A stretch of DNA of 64,000 bases from Tretioscincus oriximinensis (lineage: Eukaryota > Chordata > Lepidosauria > Squamata > Gymnophthalmidae). Shown one piece after another: positions 1-10,300 of the stretch. Below the pieces are notes generated by a model. That model ran no database searches. It saw only the letters and a list, made by a program, of their open reading frames with translations, and had not been told where the DNA came from. A program made the position numbers and the translations under genes. The stretch covers positions 62,001 to 126,000 of the forward strand of contig JAJVDF010000589.1 of assembly GCA_022410635.1 (NCBI GenBank), written 5' to 3'. The stretch's first letter is position 1. The number at the start of each line of letters is the position of its first letter.

Positions 1-7
1 ATCATCC

Positions 8-457
8 ACCAACATGCATTCCCTTCTAAAATTCCCACTCAAGAAATCTGTGAAGCAGGTAAGAATTTTTTTAAATGTGCAAGAATTTTTGGAGTGTTTC
101 AGAAATTTGCATTTTTTATTTTTTTTGCAGAGCGGAGGGTGCCTTCAGGCACTTAGAGCCCCCTAGTGGTTGTGCAGTGAATTATTTTTTAAAAAAAAAA
201 TCATTTTTTTAAGTGCATGGGAATTGTTTGAAGTGCATGAGAATTTTTATTTTTTACTGACGGGAGGATAGGATGCCTTAAGGAGCTGGCCCCAGATGCC
301 AGCGGCCCCTGGTGGTGATGCAGTGAATTTTTATATATATATTAAAAAAAACTTTTTTTAATTATGGTTTTTTCCTCAGCAAAAACCGGGGAAATTGGGG
401 TAGACACCCCAGAAACAGGTTTCCCCACCCCCCCAAAGGGGTCACCTTGTCAGCCTA
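8..457 (-). repeat. Composite GGGG/poly-A repeat, minus copy (shorter form)
   Basis: Reverse complement of the element at 23634-24371. Both share the ends: tgttggtgg outside, and the gctgaccaag/aaggggtca terminus inside. It contains two copies of an internal unit that includes CTGCACCACCA, AGGGGGC and the GGCACCCTC block. Not recognised as a named family. Confidence 0.6.
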
Positions 458-1184
458 CGGACAACGAAGCAACCACTTTGCATCATGTCCAAAGCCTCCA
501 TTTGTCGGAAAGCTGCCTGTGGCTTCAGCTTCAAAGTCAGGTTTCAAGCTTGCCAATGAGTACACAGAGCCAACCTGTGGACAAATCAAAGCAGAGAGGC
601 TCATGTCGCGTCATCTGTAATAGCAATATTACAGGTGAGACTGGATTTGTTAGATGAACAGCTTATGAGGAGGCATATATTTCATGCATATGTTTTTGGC
701 TGAAGGGGTGCCCAAGCAGCCCTTCAGCCAAAGCCACAGGTTGGGGAGCAGGCAGCAGAGAGAGAGAGCTGGGTGGGTGAGTGGGTATATTATGTGGACC
801 GGAGCAGTTCCCGGGAATTGATCTGCTGCCTATTTCAGCTGTGAACAGCAACAAAAAACTGCGATCAAAATAGGTATAAATTTGGTTAAATTTAAATTCA
901 AATCCAGCTTCAGTCCAAATTCAGAATGGAAGAACATGTCAGCAGGCTGAATAGTAACCTTATAGTTAAATAGTAAGTTGGTAAATTAAATAAATAGTCA
1001 TTTTCACCATTAAACAATACAGGAGCAGATGATAAAGAGGAAGAGGAGGAGTGGGAGAGGAAGAAAAGGAGAGGCAAGAGGAAGGAGTTAGGGCTACAAG
1101 CCTGATGTATTTCCTGGGCTCACAAAATTTACAAGACAAAGTCAAAACTACTATGTATAATCAGTGTATAGAGTACAAGACTGT
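458..1184. other. No gene seen; AT-rich with a purine-rich patch
   Basis: No convincing exon. 880-960 shares a 'tccagcttcaatcca...ttcagaatgg' block with 6575-6660 and 17140-17190, so it is probably an old repeat. 1030-1090 is GA-rich. Confidence 0.4.
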
Positions 1185-1425
1185 AAGAGGAGCCAGTTTG
1201 GTGTTGTGGTTAGAGTGTTGGACTCCCGGTTCGATTCCCCACTGAAAGCCAGCTGGGTGGCCTTGGGCCAGTCACAGTTCCTTAGAACTCTCTCAGCCCC
1301 ACCTACTTCACAGGGTGTCTGTTGTGGAGAAAACAGCAAAAGCTATGAGCACCACCCTTTGGTTGGCCCCCTGAGACCTTTGGGTATAGGGCGGGATATA
1401 AGTACAAATAAGTAAATAAATAAAA
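1185..1425 (+). repeat. tRNA-derived SINE (Sauria-type head)
   Basis: Starts gagccagtttggtgt..gtggttagagtg with a box-B-like ggttcgattcc, then the ccttgggccagtcacag body and the gacctttgggtataggg tail ending in AAATAAAT repeats. Typical squamate SINE structure. Confidence 0.75.
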
Positions 1426-1717
1426 CGATAAAAATTAATACATTATACGCACACAATGACATAATACGCACAATATAATAACCAGAACAATCCCTTTTCC
1501 AAGTACTGTGAGCATAAGAACGGGCAGAGCCTGGGGAAGGAGGGTTGTGCTGGAATGATATCAGGTGGTGGACAGGGAAGAGAGGTGGAAGAATACTTGT
1601 GATTTGGAATTTTTTCTCATACAGGGAGGTGAGAATGGGCTAAAATCTCGTGGAGTGGGGATTCTTGATTTCCCAGCACTTGGTACACCCTATTTTAATT
1701 GCTCTGTGGCAGACCTT

Positions 1718-2082
1718 CTGATATATATAGGTCTCCCTTCTGCCTTCTCTTCTTCAGATCAAACATCCCCAGATCCTTTAACCGTTCCTCCTAGGATGTG
1801 GTTTCCAGTGCATTCAACATCCTCGTAACTTTCTTTTGAACTTGCTCTAGTTTATCCATGTTCTTTTTAAACAGGAAGCCCCAGAATTGAACACAGAACT
1901 CTAAGTGTGGTCTGACCAAAGTACTGCAGAGAGGGATAATTATTTAGTGGATCAAGATTCTGTGTTCTTCCTAATGCACTGCCGGATTGCGTTTGCCTTT
2001 TTTGCAGCTGCTTCACAGCTGTTGATTGTTGTTTAGTCTGTGACCTATTTTCATTTTTCTTGCTCAGATATAGAATCCATAT
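1718..2082 (-). mobile_element. CR1-like LINE fragment
   Basis: Minus-strand translation gives pieces of the CR1 ORF2 C-terminus (SQQLxAAAKKANAI.. and [12 protein letters not shown].. type). The reading frame is broken. Confidence 0.75.
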
Positions 2083-2327
2083 ATGTAATAACAGTTGTTT
2101 CTACATCAAGACAACCCATAATAACCAAAGTGTTTTGATACCGAATACATATTGGGCAAATTCGCATCCTGGATAGGTATGCCAGAAACCAGCAAACAGA
2201 ATGAGCCACACCCATAGTACCCTGCAATGCAAGTTGGTTGAAACCATCTGTTGACAAGATCTCCTATATTTTTTTATTAGTAGAAATGCATATTCTCCCT
2301 TCAATCAAACATAAAAGTAGGAAGGTG

Positions 2328-3370
2328 GCCTGAAGGAACCATGCAGTTCATATTGCTTCTCAAGTGGGAGTCTGAGGAACTGAAGGGAACTTGGGGGAAC
2401 CATTGTCTTGCATACACGAGAGTGGGTGAATCCACAAAACAATTTCATGGAAATATGTAAAAAAATACAAACACAGTAACAGAGCAGCCAGCATCAGTTA
2501 AATCTTTCTTCCCAAAACAGAAAACCCTCTTATGTGAATAAAACATAAAAAAGTCCAGCAAAGGGGCTAGTAGCACTTGCAGACTAACATGAGAAAAGTG
2601 AGTGGAATCATCTTTCGTGGGCACGGCAGACCTTTCTGCATTTACCTGGCCTCAAGAGCTCCAGTTGGAACTGTTGGAACAGTTCTCAGCTACAGCACTC
2701 TTGCTATCCCGGAATAGAGCCATTCAACTTGGGGCAGGTATTCCAGGGCAGACTCTGTTATACCACATGTCACTCCTAAACCTCCTGGCCTGAGGTTCTC
2801 AGTGGGAGTCTGACGGCACCTCAGGGAACTGAAGGAACCAGGCCTGAGGGGATGATGGAGTTCCTGTTTCTTCTCAAGTGGAAACCTGAGGGACTGAAGG
2901 AACACGCCCTGAGGGAACGACTCAGTTCACATCGCTTCTTAAGTGGGAGTCCAAGGGAACCTTGGTATTTTTTCACCCAGAGGGTCATCGGCCTGTGGAA
3001 TTTACTTCCTGAAGAAGTAGTGGTAGCTAACAGCTTGGATAGTTTCAAGACAGGACTAGACAGGTTTATGGACACCAAAGGTATAAATGGATACTAGGAT
3101 GGATGTCTGGATGTTGCCTCTGGGATGGAGCAACAGGCAGGACTCCTGGAATACCATTTGCAGGGAGTCATGAACAAGAGCAGCATATTTTGCTTTCCTC
3201 TGTTCGGACTGCCCAGGTGCATCTGGTGGCCTCTGTGTGACACAGAATGCTGGACTTGATGGGCTGTGGCCTGATCCAGGATGGCTCTTCTTATGTAACC
3301 TCAGGGAGCTGAAGGAACGTGGTCTGAAAAATCCATTCAGTTCATACTGTTTCTCATCCGGACGTCTGAG
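2328..3370 (+). repeat. Degenerate about 60-bp minisatellite, interrupted by an L2-like insert
   Basis: Units built on cctgaaggaacc...cagttcat...cttctcaagtgggagtctgag occur at about 2328, 2774, 2841, 2905 and 3298. An L2-like LINE end splits the array between 2955 and 3297. It lies just 3' of PDCD1. Confidence 0.55.
2955..3297 (+). mobile_element. L2-like LINE 3' end
   Basis: Codes the broken C-terminal [18 protein letters not shown] segment, then the 3' UTR with gggatggagcaacaggcag, gggctgtggcctgatcc and a cttcttatg tail. Confidence 0.75.
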
Positions 3371-3621
3371 CCCACTTTCCATCCTGAGAAGTCTTCTTGC
3401 CTTCCAATTCCACCAATCTCCAGTGCTTGAATTCAGTAACAAATACTTTGCCATTCAAAGGTTGTGGTTTCCAGGAAGCCCTGAACTGGGACTGTCTGAT
3501 TCTGCAAATGAACCATTAGAACTTCTGCCAGTAGCTATAGGGCTGTCCCTGGGAAATGTTCTGCATTTTCCTGAGGAAAGGAAACTGATTTTTTCTGGAC
3601 CTTTGGCAGGTGAGTGCTTAA

Positions 3622-3813
3622 TCAAGGAAAGCCTCTTGATTCCTCTCGTGGGTCGATTATGACTGGTTTCTCCTGGGGAAATATGATGGTGGCGTATTCA
3701 GTCTGTTCAGGGGAGGGAATCTTAGGATGGTCGCAGGTCACTTTGTCCACTGAATGGAATTCCAGGACTCCATAATCGATAGTGAACACGGAAACAGCTG
3801 GGGGCTCCTCTTC
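3622..3813 (-). CDS. PDCD1: PDCD1 exon 5 (ITIM/ITSM tail, stop)
   Basis: The acceptor is ttcctcag; the stop TGA is at 3624-3622. It encodes residues 204-266 and contains [15 protein letters not shown] (ITIM, Y217) and [11 protein letters not shown] (ITSM, Y243), the two docking tyrosines that define PD-1. The C-terminal part after the ITSM is shorter than in human (20 residues) and unrelated in sequence. Confidence 0.96.
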   Translation of the reverse strand, partial: EEEPPAVSVFTIDYGVLEFHSVDKVTCDHPKIPSPEQTEYATIIFPQEKPVIIDPREESRGFP

Positions 3814-4303
3814 CTGAGGAAAACATCAACAATGGAAGATGTTTACGGAGGAACCCCACCTTAACTTTCATGTTGCAGTATTTTCTCAATATAAAGAACG
3901 CAAGAGGAAGACAGGCTAAGGCTACCAAAATATATTAAAAACTGAGTTAGCACATCTAACTGGTAACATTTTTGTACAGACCTGGGCTAATCCAAAATGA
4001 CATCTGGACAGGAGGTCCCTTGGAACCCTTAGAGCAGTCTGAGCCTCAGTTTTAATTGAGATTTATTCCAAAGGCACCCGTCTGGTCTTGTACTTAGAGT
4101 GGCAGCCTCTTATCTGGAAGTCCCCTGGTTCGATTCTGCACCCTGCCATGAAGCCAACTGGGTGACCTTCGGCTAGTCACAGTTCTTCAGAGCCCTCTCA
4201 GCCCCGTCCACTTCATAAATTGTTCTCCTCCTTCTCCCCTTCCTCCTCTTCTTCCTCTTCCTCTTGTTCCTCTTCCCCCTCCTCTTTCTCTTCTTCTTAA
4301 ACC

Positions 4304-4346
<43 letters not shown>

Positions 4347-7300
4347 TCAGAACGGAAAAAAAACCGGAATGAAATTGTAGTTGGAACCAAGGACCGGGAA
4401 TACCTGAATACAAGGACCTTAAAGGCAGAGGCAGCATCTTCTCTGTTCTAGAACAAACAGCATTCTAAAACTAGCCCTGGGGTTCGGCCCAGATGCAAAT
4501 CCACTGCCCAGCTTACGTGACCTGGAGGAAAAATTACACTTACCAAATGCGCATTTTCATCCTGCAATTTTCTGCTTCCTGCAAAACAAAAAATGCACTT
4601 GGTGAGGAACAGATAGAGTATCTGGGGATATTTAGCAGAAGAAACGATTGAGCGGAGACAGGTTAGCTGCCTTCAAGAAGCCAAGGATCTGCACCCGCAC
4701 AGAGGGATCAGCCCCGTTCTCACTTGCACGAGGAAAGACTGGAAGCAACAGGATTACAGCTACAACTACAGCTTTGATATCAGCAAAAAACCTTTCTGAT
4801 GGTGAGGCTGCCCTGTCCCACACACAAAGATCACAGAAGCTCTTTCCCCACTCAAGCCTTATTCTGAGCTACATTTGGAATAAGTGCCTGCCATATACAT
4901 GGGGCCTGCCATAGCCTGCACTGGTATGTGGGTGGCCAAGTTCTGTCCTGAGATAAAACCCTGAGATAAAGCTCAGTGCGGACAGTGACTAAGAAGGTAA
5001 ACTGAAACTGAACACCAATAAAAGCACATTTGGGCCAGTTGTCAGCTACAACTAGCTGTGGAACTTCCATCTTATTTATTGTCCTTTTCCTGAAGGAGCT
5101 GGAGCCTGAGCAAACTCTCCAATGAACCTTTCCTGTGCTTGCTTCTCCTTTCTCAGCCTGCTTCATAGGCACCAAAAAGTAGGTTCAAAAGCAGAAGGAC
5201 AAGGGTGGGGAGTGTTCTGGAAACCATGAGGTCCCATGAGGAACGGTTAGAAGATCAAGACATGTTTAGTCTGCAAAAGAGAAGACTGAGAGGAGATCAG
5301 ATCGCTGAAGAACAAATCTCTGAAGGGCTTTTCACAAAGCAGAGGGGACCACTTTGTTCTCATTGGCACATGGAAGGACTAGAAACAATGGGATGAAACT
5401 GCAAGGAAGTAGATGCAGATTAGATACCAGAAAAAACTTTCTGACAATGAGGGTGATAAAACAGTGGAACAGGTTGCCACAGGAGGTGGTGAGTTCCCCT
5501 TCAATGGATGTCTTCAAACAGAGGCTGGGCAGTTTAGTGAACCCATGACCCTGTGGACGTCCCTTCCAACTCTATGACTCTATGATTCTACCTGTGGCAC
5601 AATTGTCTGTGGCCAGAGATTCAAACCCAGTAGGGTTTTCTCGTCATCTGAGTCCATGGCAAAGGCATGACAATGAGGATGATAGGTATATAGTGATCTG
5701 GCATAGGGCGGGGGTATAAGCATAAATAAATAGATAAAATAAAACAGTGGAACAGGCTGCCACAGGAGGTTATAAGTACTCCTTCAGTGCATCTTTTCAA
5801 ACAGACACTGAGCAGCCACCACCAGTTTGGAATGGTTAGTGGGTTCTGCATTGAGCAGGAGGCTGGACTTTTAATATCCTGGTGGAGACCCTTCCAGATG
5901 GTCCCTAACCCTAAGATTCATATGGTCCTGCAAAACGGGCATCCAGAGGAATGTGCAGAACAAGCTTAGCATGTGACGATCTTATGAGTCATCTTCTCTT
6001 TCGGCCCTCTCCCCACTCAGCCGCCTTCTTGGCTATAACTCAGAATAGGAATGTGACATCTACATGCTAGTGTAGGCTATGGCAGGCCCTACACTGAACA
6101 TAAGAACATAAGAAGAGCCATCCTGGATCAGGCCACAGCCCATCGAGTCCAGCATTCTGTGTCACACAGAGGCCCACCAGATGCACCTGGGCAGTCCGAA
6201 CAGAGGTAAGCAAAATATGCTGCTCCTGTTCGTGACTCCCTGCAAATGGTATTTCAAAAGTCCTGCCTGTTGCTCCATCCCGGAGGCTACATCCAGACAA
6301 CTATCTTGGTCATCCACTGGCATGTGGATGACCAAGCTCTGTACCGAGATATAACCCAGAATAAAGCTCAGTGGGGACTGTAACCATAAATCCTTTCAAG
6401 CATGAAATGGCAGTTTTCACAACTGCTTCTATGACGCCACAGGCACAGGTTTTCCTTGGCTGCGCTGTGTGTGTGTGTGTGTCTTGTTTTAAACGCTCAA
6501 CCTCCCAATGGTCCATTAATACAACCACAACCACTGTACAGAAAGGGTGAATTAGAGCCCACCTACACCCCAGTTTCAATCCAGCTTCAATCCACTTTCA
6601 GAATGGGAAAATACACCAGCAAATATGGTCAGCAGTTTCCAGCTAGTCCACCTCCAGTGTAGATGATGTGCAAAGAAAACGATAAAGTCACTTTGCTGAT
6701 GTATTTATTTATATAAGAGGCAAAAAATAAGCTTAGGCCCTTTCTGCACTGGAACGTATTCCAGATTGCATCTGATGGGGCCTGCCATAGCCTGCAGCAG
6801 CATGTGGATGGCAGGTCCCAGGATATAAGAACATCAGAGGAGCCGAGCTGAATGAGGCCAGAGCCCACCAATTGCACCTGGTCAATCTGACCTGAAGAAG
6901 GCAAAATCTTCCCTTATTCTCGACTTCCTACAAATGGTATTTCAAGAGTCCTGCCTGTTGCTCCATCCTAGTATCTATTTATACCCTTGGCATTCATGTA
7001 ATTGTCTAACCCTGTCTAAAATGTATCCAGGCTTAAGAGTTACTACCATCTCTTCTGGAAGTCAATTCCATAGACTAATAACCCTCTGGGGCAAAAAATA
7101 CTTTCCCTTGCCTGTCCTCACTCTTCTGCCCATCAGATTCAAGGAGGCCCCCCTGGTCCTAGTGTGGTGTGATAGAGAAAACATTTTTTCTCTATTCACT
7201 TTATCCACCCCATGCATTATTTTATACACTTCAATCACATCACATCTCAAACACCGGTTTTCGAGGCTGAAGAGGCCCTGACGTTGCAACCTGAATTCGT

Positions 7301-10300
7301 AAGAGAGGTGCTCCAGACCCTTGATCATTCTTGTTGCCCTTTTCTGCACCTTCTCTAGTTCCACAATACCTTGTTTGAGATGTGGTGACCAGAGTTGTGC
7401 ATAGGGTTCCAAATGTGGCCTCACTATAGATTTATAAAGGGGCAGAACAAGACTTGCTGGATTGTTTTCCATTCCTAATTATACCTAACATTGAATTTAC
7501 TTTTTCCACTGATACTGCACTGGGTTGACACCTTCATTGAACTGTCCACCAGCTCCCCAAGATCCTTTCCCTGCTCTGTCACAGATTTTGTCCCCATCAG
7601 TTGGCAGGAGTAATTGGGGTTCTTTGGCCCATTGTGCAAGACTTTGCACTTGCTTAAGTTGAAGTGCATTTGCCACTTTGTTGCCCACTCACCCAATTTC
7701 AGTAGATCTCTCTGGAGTTCCTTGGAATCCCTTTCAGTTTTCACTGCCCTGAATAGTTTAGTGCCATCAGCAAACGTGGCTACTTCACTATTACCTCAGT
7801 AATAATACAGAATAAGGCCTAGCGCAGAATGGGGTACTAAAGAAGATAGAAGCATCAGCAAAATGCATAGGTGGTATTCAAAGATGGTTCTAGTGAGGTT
7901 TCACCAGATTTAATGAATCTGGTAAATCCAGCACTGAGCAGGAAGTTGGACTCCATGACCCTGAGGTCACATCCAACTCTATGATTCTGTAATTCTGCGG
8001 CCACAACTCAGTACGTACTTCGCCTTCTGTGAATGGCCTTGGCAAGGTAGTAGACCAAAACTGCCAACACCAAAAGCAGCCCAGCTCCTATGATGGCCAG
8101 AAGAGAGATGTCCTTATAATTCTTTTCCTCAGAATCATTCTCTTTTGTCCCTTCTTCTTCCTCCACTTTCTCCACTTCTTCCTCTTCTTCTTCTCCAGGT
8201 CCAGGGTCAGGTATTCTTTCTAAGGATTGAACCAGAAAGGCATATTTCACCTGTGTATGTTTTAAAATAATATTTAAACTCTTTTTTGGTAATCTGGAAT
8301 TTATTCATTTTTCCTTTGCGATGCCCACTGGACAGAGAAGAACACAGACACGTTTGAAGCCGTTATCAGCTACAACTGCCTGTGGAACTTCTATCTTATT
8401 TATTGCTGAAGCCTGGGTGTTGCCTTGTTACATGATCTTTCTTTAATTGACCTTTTCTGTGCTTGCTCCTCCTTTCTTCGAGCTGCAAAACCTTGAATCC
8501 TAACCTGTTTCTCTCCTTCAGTTATGGTCCTTGAAGAAGGCCATGCCTGTGCTACATGGACCTGTAATAGGTTATCTGCTTTCCCTGCTTTGAAAGGGGC
8601 ACGGAAGGCAGCTAAAACGCTGCAGAAGACCCTGGGCAGCAGCAGCATGACAGGTAATAGTGAGATGGAGGTTAGCCCCAAAACCCACAGGCTAAATGAG
8701 GAAGGGGCCGTGATAGTTAGTTGGCTATTTTTGGACCTAGCAGAGAGCCATGGACACATCTGGATTTCAACTGACAGCGGAGTAGGCAAAGGACAACTTG
8801 GAGGCTCTTGTGTTGTTCCATTTCTAACATAGTTCAACCTGCTTCATGCAGGTGGGCCTCTGGGTGAAGCAGAAAGCTGGATTAGATGGACTCTTGCCCG
8901 ATTCAGTATGGCTCTTCTTGAAGCACCAAACCTCATATCCGCCGCAAGCTGGGAAGACCCTCCGTCAGATTCCGGAGATGGTTCCTTCCTCCTTCAACTG
9001 TCACCAGAAAGCCCTCAAGGGAGGAGAAAGGGGAAGATGTTCCTTCAACCAACGCTTGTCTTGCAAACCTGCGTTGCAACAGCTCATCCAGATCAAGCTA
9101 CTGTGGATTCTCTAAAGTCTGCGAAAGCTCCTGCTCCCCTTTCCTGCTTAGTTTCTAAGCTGGTGGGCAGAAGAGTTAGGACAGGGAAGGGAAAGTATTT
9201 TTTCACCCGGTGGTCTGTGGAATTCACTTCCAGAAGTGGTGGTGGCAGCTAGCAGCCTGGAGCGCTTCCAGATAGGATTAGATAAATTTATGGGAGGCAG
9301 GGGTGTCAATGGCTATTAGGATGGGAAAAAGCAACACAATCCCTATACACACCAGGTAGCTGATGCACCACAACAAACAGAGAAAAAACCTACTGTGTCC
9401 TAAACCACATATATATAAAACAATAGATAAACAATTCAATAGATTATAAAGATATATTTCAAACAATAATAATCAACAATATATAGTATAAAAATAAGGA
9501 GCTGTCCAATAAAAGTCCAAATAAAAAGAGTAAAAGTCCAAAAGGATCCACTATAATCCAAGGTCCTGTAAGTCATACAATGAGATGCTCAGGACGGAAC
9601 GTGTGATGGTACTTCATCAAGATGGCCAGACGCGTTTCGACCGGTATGGTCTTCTTCAGTGGCCTATACAGTGTACCATACATTGATCCAAAACAGACAA
9701 AGATTTTAGGGTAAAATCCACACAGTTATACTTTAACTGGCAGTAAAAGCTCCATAAATATTCATAAAAATTCAATGAGTGCAATCAAACAGACAGGATT
9801 CCACTACAAGATCCAGCCTGGTAGAAATTTTGCTCTAAACTAACAGTTAGTACAAAAGAGAGTTACAAGGATGGTGAGTGGTCTGGAAACCATGAAGTCC
9901 TATGAGGAACGGTTAAAGGACCTGGGGATGTTGAGTCTGCAAAAGAGAAGACAGAGAGGAGACCTGATAGCTGCCTACAAATATCTGAAGGGCTTTTCAC
10001 AGAGCAGACGGATCAGCACTGTTCTCGTTAGCACATGGAAGGACTAGAAACAATGGGATGAAACTGCAGGGGAGTAGATTTAGATTAGAGATCAGAAAAA
10101 AAACTTTCTAACAGTCAGGGTGATAAACCAGTGGAACAGTTTGCCACAGGGGGTGGTGAGTTCGCCTTCCCTGGAAGTCTTTAAACGGAGGTTGGACAAT
10201 CATCTGTCTGGGATGGTTTAATGAATCCTGCATCGAGCAGGGGGTTGGAACTCTATGACCCTGGAGGTCCCTTCCAACTCTATGATTCTATGAGTTACTC

